Origin: Tanypteryx hageni
Taxonomy: Eukaryota > Arthropoda > Insecta > Odonata > Petaluridae
Length of the DNA stretch: 64,000 nucleotides
Direction: 5' to 3'
Assembly: GCA_028673005.1 (NCBI GenBank)
Contig: CM054118.1
Coordinates: forward strand, 85,933,855 to 85,997,854
The translations under genes and the position numbers were made by a program. Below are positions 45,523 through 56,009 of this stretch, piece by piece. The notes beneath the pieces are model-generated. The model was not told the DNA's origin, did no database searches, and was given only the letters and a program-made list of their open reading frames with translations. The stretch's first letter is position 1. The number at the start of each line of letters is the position of its first letter.

Positions 45523-48332
45523 CTGAGAAAATAAAACAAATTAGGGAAAGTGTACAGCGTATCACAAATGGGAGCGTATCGTGCAATAAAGTATTTGAAA
45601 AAACGATTATATACAAGTTTTTGAACCTGATATTGTTTGTTAGCAACAACGATGAAGTAACCTTGCAAGAAATTTCAACTCGAATTTAGACTTCCTTGTT
45701 TGATTTCTTGTTAACGGTTACTCCTACGATAAAGGTTTATAGGAAACGAAATACTCTACTTTACTAGAGCTACAAGTTTTATATGAAAACTATTTTGATA
45801 TTACCTATACTTTACGAGATATGATAGAATTTTCATTTTTTGTCGCCAGTAAATTGGTACCCCTGATTGGCTTAAGTGATTCATTTATGTGATTTTCTTA
45901 TTGTCTTTGAATGTAATTCCTTAATATCAAATTTCATGCAAATCCGTTCGGTAGAAGCCTAGAACGTACATGCGGGCAGACGGACGGACAGACCGAAGCT
46001 AATAAGCGCTCTCATGCCGGAAGCGAAACGCCTAAAAACGTAGCCGATGAGAACGCAAACGGACGAATTTCCTCCGATCCTCTTCCCATTCCGACTTCCG
46101 TTTGGTCTTCGGGAAATAATATGTTATTTGAGCTGCATAAGATGCAGGATACGAAGTGAAATTCTTCTTCAAGCATTTACAAACAGTCTTATACTTCCAT
46201 TTGTTATTCAACCTCAGGTATACCCTAATTATACCTGGATTAGGGTTCCGGGATGATTTAAATTGAGAGATCGGTTCCTTGATGTGACGTTTTTGTTTCA
46301 TCGAATAAATTTCATTCGATGAAGCATTAACAACATTCCTCTGTAATCTGTATTCTCTTAAGACTTTGTTGTTTATTATGTTTAACATGGTTTGCTTTAC
46401 CTGATCAGAATTTATTTTCTGTTTTGCGGAAAGTTTAGAACACTTACATTTTATCAAGGCATTAATTAGGTTTTCTGATAGGTACTTAAATTGAAAGCAG
46501 ATAACAATTCATTTCTTCTATAGCTTCCCCTTGTTCAGATCATTTAATGAGGCTTATAAGACATGCAACTGAAATATATTTATGCATAGAAAATTTGTGT
46601 AATGTTTTGAAATTTTCGGAGCAAGATTTTACTCAACATACTCTTGACCTTTGTAATTGGCACGTGACGAGAAGTTCGCCATCTGATTTCGAGGAGCGAT
46701 GCGCGTGCTTTGGATCGAAAGCTCGAAGGGAACCGAATTTCCAAGGATTAACGTAGTCGTAACGATGGCTCTTATGAAAACCTCTTAATCTATAAATAGT
46801 CGACAACCCCTGCCAGCGAAATTATTTTACGAGATTAAAATGCTATAAAATTGTAATTTCTCCATGACCAAGAAGTTTTTCTAGAAGGAAAACCCTCAGT
46901 ATACGGAAAATTGAATAAATCGTGCGAAAAAAGACAATTTAATGTCTATTCTTAAGAAAAAGGAATAACTTTGAATAAGGAAAGTGAAAACTAAACGGCA
47001 AAAGCGTGTTTATGTCGTTATGGCGCAAGAGATTCAGCCAGCGACGGAGATATCTTTATTAATGGTACGCAAATTCTCCGCTCCCTGCGCTCGAAGTCCG
47101 CAGGATAGTGGTGCCTCTACCGGCAGACTGCTTAACAGAAAAAGAGAGTCTATGGTAGTGGTTCTCAGGCAGATTCATCAGTCGACCCCCTCCCCTACCC
47201 GTCCGAATGTTTGATCGCAGCGAACCCCAGAGAATATTCCAGAAGCAAAAAAAAAACATTCTAATTTTCTCCATACAGAAAAGAGAGATGACGATGATAA
47301 AGAAATTAATAATGAGAGAGTTTTTTTATTTTATGTTCTTTATAAATACAAGATTAGCAATATAAATTATTTTATTTATATCTACGTATATGTATTAAAA
47401 TCTTTTAGACAATATGTGATGCATAGTTTATTTTTTAATATTAATCACTACTGAGATATGATTTTTCGTTTGTTTTTATTACGTAAAAATATCTCATTTC
47501 TTAAAAGTTTTTTTAACTTGCAAACTACAGATTTTTTTAAACAAAACATGTCTATAAATTAAAACCTGCAGGGCTCGTAAAACCAGAATAAAATCACTTG
47601 CCTTAGCGAGGAGTGCTTGGGACCCTCCTAAAATCCTCTTGCGACCCCTTTAAGGGGTCGCGAACCACCGTTTGAGAAACACTGGACTCTATAGAGACGG
47701 TCAGGAAAGCACAGGAAGAATCATGCCTTCGTGAATTTCTCAAAGATAAAGTAACGATCTTTCCACGCCATTGAGAGAGAAACAAGCTTTTTTTTCATTC
47801 TTATCAGCAATAAGTCAAAGAGCGATATTTTTAAAAGAGTATTTCATAAAAAATCCTCAAACTTTTCGAGTGCCATCATGCCAATTATTAGAAAGATATT
47901 ATGTAGATTTTATGTAATCGTACATATGTCCTCTTTGGGATGAACATTGCCCCTCTGTCCATACTGTTATTCATTATATTTAGCTTTTTATTTTATTCCC
48001 TGCCGACATTATTATGTATTTCCATTTTAGTATTACTGTTGTTAATTTTGCATTGACTGATAGACTATTGAAATAAAATTGCATGCAGAAGTTCTTATGA
48101 GAAGAGCACCAAGAATCGAATCCGCAGGAGAGTGGTTTTCCTCGATCGTCTGTCGAGCTTCAGTTATAGCTCGATCAACGGACGCGAGGTCACAGAGATG
48201 TGGCAAAGAGTGCAATAAATTTCAAATTCCAATCAGCTTTTCATTGAAAGTAAATATGTTCGGGGATCGTGGGTGAGCTTTAAAAAACTATTTATTAAAC
48301 TTTGAGGGACTGTCTTTTGCAATTTCACTCAC
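45523..48332. other. Zasp66 intron, 2.8 kb
   Basis: It contains an interspersed-repeat end at about 45840-46020 (atttcatgcaaatccgttcg, then gcgggcagacggacggacag) and a hAT-type MITE at 47154-47684. The rest is AT-rich with no supported exon. Confidence 0.5.
47146..47692. mobile_element. hAT-type MITE (CAGTGTTTCTCA ends)
   Basis: The right end reads CCGTTTGAGAAACACTG, the usual hAT CAGTGTTTCTCAAACGG terminus in reverse. The left end is TAGTGGTTCTCAGGC from 47156. Outside lie GAGTCTAT (47146-47153) and GACTCTAT (47685-47692), matching at seven of eight positions, with two extra G bases between the left octamer and the inverted repeat. A GGGGTCGCGA-type segment lies inside the right end. Non-coding, about 531 bp. 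Confidence 0.75.
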
Positions 48333-48481
48333 CTCTGCACGACAACGTTCATCTCGTTCCCCGCCGTCTTGAATAGGTTCTGAGCCTCTTTGAGAGAGAG
48401 ATCCCTGGCGTCGTAATGGCCGATTTTACGTATAACGTCGGCTCTCTTCAGAGATCCGTCCGCCGGAGAGCCCACTTGCAC
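48333..48481 (-). CDS. Zasp66: Zasp66 exon: C-terminal half of the PDZ domain
   Basis: This 149-bp exon encodes 49 codons plus two bases. The translation opens VQVGSPADGSLKRADVIRKI and continues GHYDARDLSLKEAQNLFKTA, then GNEMNVVVQ. It fits the last two thirds of a PDZ fold: the loop after strand C, a degenerate 'GD.I..I' strand D (here ADVIRKI), helix B (SLKEAQNLFKTAGN) and strand F (MNVVVQ). The usual Gly-Asp before the strand is Ala-Asp. The acceptor is tgtcgtttccag before GTG, and the donor is AGAG followed by GTGAGT, a near-perfect consensus. The split codon AG/G gives Arg with the next exon. The N-terminal part carrying the carboxylate-binding GLGF-type loop must lie on an upstream exon that I did not find. 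Confidence 0.88.
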
Positions 48482-49281
48482 CTGGAAACGACATGAAGGA
48501 CGAACATTAAGTCAAAGTGCGTGTGACCAGAAGGTGTGTAGGGGTGAGATTATACCCCGGAAAAAACACTCGCCCGATTATCCCCTTCCGTGTCAGTCAT
48601 TGTTTTTGATTCCGGTCAAAAAATGTCAGGTTCTTCTATTGTGTATTTAATTATCCCATACACTGTATGCATTAAAAAGATTACTTATTTTAACAATATA
48701 CGTATTATTTTGAAGATATTTATTTAATGCAAATATCAGTCTGTCTTTCCAAACTTCTAAGCACTAAAATGTTAAACGAAATCAAACAAAACCTCGTATT
48801 TATGCCTATTATGATACTGAGTAGATTTCTGAAAAGATGAACGAAATTGCTCAAAAATAAAGGATAGTTCATACTTGGCGATTTTAACAACACATCGATA
48901 TTTTTAAAAAATGGCGATAAAGATTTTGATCAAATTCCCTCCAGCAGTCTAATAGTTCTGAAAAAAAACGAAATAGCGCTTCGGAGGGCGATGCAACTGC
49001 CACCTAGGGTGTATAGATAAAAGAATATGATGGTCAGCGAAAATATACGTGCAAATAACAAAAGATACGACGAAAAATAAGTTGTCCATATTTATACGTG
49101 CAAAAAAAATTGAAACGTTAAGGTCACCCGTATTAATACGGGCAAATCAAGGAAGTGGTTAAGAGAGGCTGGATTTATAAAAGCAAACTGCTTTATAGCC
49201 ATTTGGATGCAGCGACTTTGCTTTGTTCGCGTGATTCTTTAAAGAAAATCTCAGAGGAATTCAATGGTCGTACTACATACA
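48482..49281. other. Sequence upstream of the first visible Zasp66 exon
   Basis: Intron or 5' region. AT-rich and nothing recognised up to the MITE at 49290. Confidence 0.5.
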
Positions 49282-49982
49282 CTTTATACCAGTGCCTCTC
49301 AACCTTTTTTTACTCCACGGCTCACCTTTAGGCAGGCCTAATAATATCACAGTACAACAAACTGACCCTAATTAATTTCGCTGCGTTAACACATGTTTTT
49401 AGAGAAAAAACAAGTAAAAGTCGCAAATATATTAGATTGTTCCGACTGCTAAAAAACCTCTAAATGATTGAGCAATTTTATTATAAAGGAATTATGTACA
49501 TACATAATTCAACAATAGAAATATTTAACTCTTCAATTGAAAACTTGAGCTTGCCTTTTGGAACAAATACGCTTTGTTTGGCTCAATAGTAGAAAGAACT
49601 GAACAAAGTTCTTCGGCCATGTTCTTTAAACATGTACTTTTATTATTTTTAACAAGGATCACTGAGAAAAGCTTAATTCGCATAAATACGTTGAATTGGA
49701 GCAACAAATCGATAGCACATTCAAATATTGAAGGTTATTCATCTTTAGCTTTTAGCTAAAATACAACCAAAGGTTACACACTAAATTTGAGTTTAAGCGT
49801 ACAATCGCTTCTAAGTTCTATTAATTCCTCTCGCAATTTCAGGATAAGTTCCTTGTATGATAAATTTTATTATAATTTTCTTTGCCGCAAACGCCTGAAT
49901 GAAAATTGAAAATCCTCGGAATTTGCGGCATACTACTAGTGTCTTCTTCGCGGCACACCGGTTACGAAGCTCTGATTTATAC
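49282..49982. mobile_element. 685-bp hAT-type non-autonomous element
   Basis: The element at 49290-49974 starts CAGTGCCTCTCAACCTTTTT and ends CGGTTACGAAGCTCTG, an imperfect inverted repeat. The flanks CTTTATAC (49282-49289) and ATTTATAC (49975-49982) share seven of eight bases, as expected of an aged hAT duplication. GCGGCACACCGG inside the right end resembles the ggtgtgccgcg of the 55003-55425 element, so the two may belong to one family. Frames inside are short and carry no transposase motif. Confidence 0.82.
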
Positions 49983-52600
49983 ATTGCTTCGATAAACTTC
50001 ATTCTAAAGGAAAACAACTAAAGGGTTTTACTGAAAATTAGAACAGTAATAACATAAAAATAGAAAAATAGCAATAATAATCTTATTTTTAGATGTCACG
50101 ATTGGTTTGCTTGCATTGTTTAAGGAAACTTAGGTTAAGAAATTGTTTTAAGCTTTTAAGAGAGAATTTAAATTATTTCCGCGTTATTCACATATTCCTT
50201 TAAATTAAAATCTCCCGCTAAAAATCCTTAAAAATATGTTTTCGTTCACAAAAATGAAAGATTTGAAGAGAATAAGGCAGGAGAAGGATTTGTAGGATGA
50301 GGTGAAATCGGTGGTTCTATTAGATCTCGAGTCTCAATAAGCCTTTCTCTCTACTCCAACCTACAATTAAATTTTCAAATCGAGTTTTATGACCCAAATC
50401 AAAACGAAAATTAGTTTGCATGTACATCAATTCTTACGCAATAATATTTTGCGCCTAAGCATATATGATTTACGATTACAACGCGATTGATTGTATAGTT
50501 TTCTATGGCCCGTAGAATTAAAATGCATAAACCTATCGAATATGTATTATTTATATTACCAACGAATAAATCGAATTTTAGGTTCATGGCTGCTATGTAT
50601 TTAGTATATGATAATAGCTAATTCTCTTTAATGAATTAAATTTATTCAATAATTAGTATTAAAGTCGAGTTTTTATAGCTTAAAAAACAGGCTATAAATT
50701 ATTAAGTGCGCTCTTATTTTAACTAACGGCTACATATCATTAGTTTTATATTCATCCGGAATTTCCAATACTGTCAACGAGGTCAATTGCACGTTAATAT
50801 GCTTCAAAATGTGTGTGCAGTTTTTCAAAAAGGAGGTACTTATCGATTTCTCGAACGATTCTATGAGAATCTCCCGTTCTTTCCTATTCTTCTCCGTCCT
50901 TCGAAGCACTGATACACCCGAAAAGAGCATCAAAAGCGATAAAAGAAATCGCCAACCCTCACTTCTCTCAAATGTTCGTTCTCTCGTGCGCACACACGCA
51001 TGCACGCGCTCGGACGTACCTTGATCGGCGAACGAAATCAGTGGCCCGTTGCTCGATCGCCCTCAGCTATCGCTTCCCAACTGGGACCTCGCACTCACTC
51101 TCTCAATCTTCGTCTCTCTCATTCTCTGGCGAGCGAAATTTTATTTATATCCGTCCTACGCTTGATCCACTGCCAATAGGCCCCTCTTTATTATTTAACA
51201 CTGTGTAACTGGTCTCATTGCGTCGTAACATTTACTTTGTTATTGCATGACAAATATTGTTCGATTTCTCGAGAAACGAATTGAAAACTAAAATGGGTGC
51301 ATGAGCTATTGTTTGCCGTCTATTATATGAATGACTGAGATAAAATTGGAAAATTGTTTGAATAAAATGATAAATGTCTCGGCAACATATTTTTATGATA
51401 ATATTCAAATTTAAAAAATAATATCAATTTGGCTTGGTTTTTTAAATACGAATGAATATTATAATATATAATTCTGCTGTAACATGAATATATATTCATA
51501 ATGTAGTAGTATGATATATTAAAACTGAATGAAGTTTTCATTGATGATTTCTTATGATCTAGCTTTTTGTGGGCCACAAAAGTTTTTCTTCATAAAAATA
51601 GTTCTTATTTCTCATGTTCACCTCAATTTTGAGTGTTCACAAAACTAAGCTACATGTCGACATGTGAGATCACCTAATAGACTTGGACAATTTTCATTAT
51701 ATTCTTCGAGTGTAATAGTCTATTTAATTCAAAGAGCTTCTTTGAATCAACAAATATTCTCAATTTTTCTAGTACAACTTAATCGAAAAATATACTGCCA
51801 AGTACTTTTCGTCGTTTACCATCACCGCATTATAAGAATCCCGCTTTACCTTGGATGAATATTCTACGATAATGAAAAAGCTATTACACAACACTTCGAT
51901 GGAAGAGGTCGCATATGAGGAATGCGAATTGCGTTAAGACTAAATCGGATTTGGCGATTGATCTCGTATTGCGCAATGCGCCTTCGAAGAACACTATTAC
52001 CGAAAGGGGGTTACGCGCGCAGCTGGAATTGGCGTATGGTATCAGAAAATATTTCGGTCGGAACACATTTAAAAAAGTGTTTGCCGGATGTTGGTTGTTT
52101 TGGTTTGGAGTCTATCTCCAGAACTCAAGAGTTATGTAGGGCGACGGACAGATGCTAGGCTAGCCTCACGCTACGATATGAAAATTGGAATTTCAATCGC
52201 ATTTCCTCTAGGATAGAAGAATTCTTCACGACTTATGAGATGAATTCCTTGATCATCTGATACGAAGATCATAAATACTTACGTCCATGTTAATTACGAA
52301 AATATCTTTTTTTGAACGATGGGAAATAAAACTTTTATTCAGACAACAGTTATTTAGATAAAATATAAAAAACATCGAGACAAATTAATCAGAGTTTTTC
52401 TAAACTATTTCGCATCTTGCTGAACTCAAGGTATTGAATAAAATTTTACAAACGCTTAGAATGTATTCTATTATGAAACATCGTAGGCCATCCAATCCGA
52501 ATTTCATTTAAAATGTCACTGCCTGATGTACTATTCTGCATCTAAGAGAGATAAAATGTAGCGATTAAAACTTAATAAACACATCGATGCTTAACTTTTT
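49983..52600. other. Mostly unrecognised, GC-richer patch at 50900-51190
   Basis: AT-rich except for a CpG-containing patch at about 50900-51190 (gcgcacacacgcatgcacgcg). No exon supported on either strand. Confidence 0.4.
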
Positions 52601-52639
52601 ATACAACGCATGTTGATAGATATCAAGATGCTGCCATCT

Positions 52640-53110
52640 CTTCCGAAAAGGCGATCCTCGAAGACCGTGCCAGTGGCACATTCTGTCGAAAGATATACAC
52701 ACCTACACAACCGGAAGCAATTTTATCTCAACTTCCAAAAGCCAGTCGGCAGTTTAACACAACTTCTCATCGTTAGTGACTGTCGTTGAGTCATTAAATG
52801 CACGCCGCCCCTGAAGGCCCTGCGGCCTCGCGAGGCGTGTTTACTAGGCGTGTGCGGGATTCCCAACGAGACGGAACCGCGTTCGGTGTCAAAGGAAAAA
52901 AATCAAATGTCAAAATAATTTGAATGCGAGCCAATAGAGGGCACTGAAAACATATCTGGAGGGCTATTAATAGTTAGACGAAGCTCCACTAGCGTCGCTC
53001 AGGAGCCCTTTCTCGGGACAAGAGGAGGACTGACAGAGAGCGAGAGACGAGATGAAACGCGAGAGAAGAACATTTCCTTTAGTCTTCGTTCATTCATCTT
53101 TTCGCGTGAA
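52640..53110. promoter_or_regulatory. Candidate regulatory island with a MEF2-like decamer
   Basis: A GC-richer block about 4.2-4.6 kb upstream of the first visible Zasp66 exon. It contains CTATTAATAG at 52964-52973, a perfect palindromic match to the MEF2 consensus YTAWWWWTAR. MEF2 drives sarcomere genes, so the site is plausible here, but several chance matches are expected in 64 kb of AT-rich DNA. I see no assignable TATA box or start site. Confidence 0.25.
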
Positions 53111-53839
53111 TTTCTTTGGACTTTCCCTCGATCAAATCTCTCTTAGCCCAAGCAACACCGAACACACAAAATTCTACGTTAATGGCTAAAATTAGTCCGT
53201 GAGAATTTGCGGCATTTTCTTTATCTGATTTCAACGTTTATGCTCCGATTGCAAGAGTCACATATTTCTACTTTTTCGGATATTGACTTATCCCGATTAC
53301 CTTCGAACGATATAATACCGCGCAAGTTTTTGCGAAAGTGGAACGAGAGTAGTATTTGTAATATGGAAGATTCATCATAGCGAAAAGGAGTACAAATGAC
53401 GATTTAAATAATAATAAACACCAATTTGTTCAATATCAATTTAAACAGCTTTGCAAACAGAGATATATAAACTTTACTTGATCATAATAAAGAATTCGTT
53501 GCCTCCATTCTGCGGTCAGAGAAAAATAAATTTAAAAGCAATTTATGCACCAATTAAAATCAAATCGAATAAATCGTAGCGTTACTTGATCAAATATTGG
53601 CAATTTTCCAAATAAAAGGAAAAATTTTATTTGAAGTACGAAAAATTCATCACAACTAAGATTCAATTTAGGAAAATATGAAATAATTTCAGCAAAAGAT
53701 TCAAAACAACTGCAATAAGAACGTTAAATTTCGCCATTTAACGCTTGAAACAGAAGGTTCAATGCGCTTACGAAACTTAATGTAACGCCGCTGTTGAGCT
53801 TTTAGGATGTAAAGATTTTAAAATCCAATATCCTAAATC

Positions 53840-53945
53840 AATTTACTCTCCCCCCCCCCCCCTCTCCTTCCTCTCCTCTCCTTCCTCTCCTCTCCTTTCT
53901 CCCTCCTCTCTTTCGTCTTCCCTCAGCTCTTTCCCTTCTCTTCCA
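53840..53945. repeat. C/T-rich tract with poly-C run
   Basis: A run of about 12 C followed by repeats of CTCCTTCCTCTCCTCTC on the plus strand. Confidence 0.85.
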
Positions 53946-54994
53946 CACGCCATCTGGCAGGTCTCTTTCTCATTAAACTGATAATTTAAAAATAAAACAT
54001 TATTATTTGTCCTTGCGAGCAAAAGAGCTAACGGTTATCTTTAAATGTATGATGTCCTCCTATTTCTCTCCTGTTTATATTATCGTTCTATCGTTCGCTG
54101 TCATATTTGGCATTTCCCTGTGTTTGCTTTCATGAAGGCGAACTGTGAATGGATTTTAAGTGCGTAATATTTCGTAATGTAATTTTTAACCTTCCACTTG
54201 TGTGCTATTTCTAAAAGGATAAATATTAATATGTAATACATTTCATTGTCGTTTATGTTTTACTATCTATAGATTCTCGCGGGATAATATCCTTGAGTGA
54301 AAAAGAAATTTGATCTACATCTATTTTTTATTATGATTCAGTTTATTTTGGGGTGTATTCTAGTTTTGTAACTGATAATGATGAAAAATAGTTGTAAAAA
54401 CCTAAAAATTATTTTCACGTTGGTATAGTTAAACTAACGAAACTTTTTGCTTTTAAAATAAATTTTAATTTAATTTAAAGCGTCGAAGTTTATAAACATT
54501 TTAAATATCGCCTTTTAACTCCATTTTTTATAGTTAATTTTTCACTTTAAGCAAATCAAAGCATTGTTATACCACCATCCTCTTATGAATGAGGCTAATT
54601 TCTGATAATTGTCTAACTGGAACATTTTTTATGTTTTGCATTTTCCGCAGTTTAATACAGACACGAATATAAGATCAGATATATAGTAAATACTGAAAAT
54701 CGATAATTTTGCTAAATCAAATATCAGGGCAGCAAGATATATAACCAGACGTGATAGTTTTCGGCGTTTATTTTAAAATATTTCATTAAGCTTCATAGTT
54801 TTCGATCTTTATGTTTATTAAAAAGCGATCACTAATACCTAAACTTCTTTTTCCCAAAAATACCGACATTTACTTTAATGTTTTATTTTATAACTTAATA
54901 AAAGACCAAAACATTCCTCCTCCGTGCAATGAAATTCTCAATCACGCCAGTAACAACGGTCTCTTTCTCTTGTTAATAAATAATATTCGCTGTT
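53946..54994. other. AT-rich stretch, nothing recognised
   Basis: Short frames only, with no repeat ends. Confidence 0.5.
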
Positions 54995-55433
54995 GTCTAG
55001 AGCAGTGCTCCGCAATCGGTGTGCCGCGACATACTATTTGATGTGCCGCAGTAAAATTTGGAATTATAGGAAAAGAAGAAATACAGTTTTACTCTTCTTA
55101 AATTTATACCACAGAGACTAAATCTTTAGTAAAGAGTTATACTCGACACTTTTTCGGTTACTTGAAACCGAAACCAAGTTGCTTCCTAACTGGAAAATTG
55201 GCAATATTTATCATTGAGTTATTTCGTAATCTTTGGTAAATACTTAAACGATTTGAAAGATAATTTCCTTCATTTGTGAGAGAATTGTGGATATTTTGTT
55301 TCATTTTTGTAGGCTACTGGGTAAAAAATCTTCTAAATTTTCTCATGAAATTCTGTTCGGTGTGCCGTGAAGTTCGAGTGAACCGGGAAAATGTGCCATG
55401 AAATTTTAATGGTTGTGGAGCACTGGTCTACAG
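54995..55433. mobile_element. 423-bp hAT-type MITE with 8-bp duplication
   Basis: The element at 55003-55425 starts CAGTGCTCCGCAATCGGTGT and ends GGTTGTGGAGCACTG. The inverted termini match at almost all of the first 11 positions. The flanking octamers GTCTAGAG (54995-55002) and GTCTACAG (55426-55433) differ at one base. It contains three 'gtgccg' direct motifs. Non-coding. Confidence 0.88.
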
Positions 55434-56009
55434 ATTTGCTGAATTTCACCGAATTTCTTGATTTACTTCTACTTTCTCTCGTATTTAACTGACACAAAAT
55501 ATGAACACATGAAATATTTGACAGATTAATTAATTCCTACTCTTCCTTTTGAGAGAACGAGTTGGAGTCTTTGTCCACCCCCCCTCCCCTCTTCCCATCC
55601 CCTAGAGCCTGATCTGCTTAAATAGTTCGTGAGTTGAAGAGTAAGATGGCTTCATTCGACTGGTAAATCAATCCTAAATTACACATCTCTTCGCGTCCAA
55701 TTCCGCTCGTTTAATTTCCTGCGTCACATTTGATCCACGGTTAATGTTAACAAAGCGTAAATCCGACGTTTTGCAGGTACTTTAAAATATAAAATCGACG
55801 GTAATTACACGTATAGCACACGAAAAGCAGCGAAGAGGTGGAGTTGACGTTTTTCACTGAAGAGTCATCAGCAAATGTCATTAAAAGTAGCTATAATTTC
55901 TGCCTTTTCAATCCGCCGTTGGTATTTTGCTGTTCGTTGTTTGGCATTGTTGCAAAACATATATGCTGAAATTAATGTACGTTCTTTAATAAACATTTAT
56001 CCACCTATT
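55434..56009. other. Unrecognised spacer
   Basis: Contains a short poly-C/T patch near 55575-55605 and otherwise AT-rich sequence. Confidence 0.5.

Larger units (their letters stand above)
6213..48481 (-). other. Zasp66: Zasp66-like PDZ/ZM gene, partial span (six exons)
   Basis: Six minus-strand segments join with matching phases and proper splice signals into one 365-residue reading frame. The order is PDZ C-terminal half, Ser/Pro linker, a block starting PYRTTPLVLPGAK, a short linker, the ZM motif (IVHKQFNSPIGLYS) and a Pro/Lys-rich tail containing FDPLKSEAYKAL. This order and these blocks are what I recall of insect Zasp66, an Alp/Enigma-family protein of muscle Z-discs that binds alpha-actinin. 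No LIM domain is seen, as expected for Zasp66 rather than Zasp52. The implied introns are 2810, 30451, 2101, 1901 and 3911 bp. The first PDZ exon and the promoter are not recognised. The orthologue name rests on memory of the fly protein, not on a search. Confidence 0.85.
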
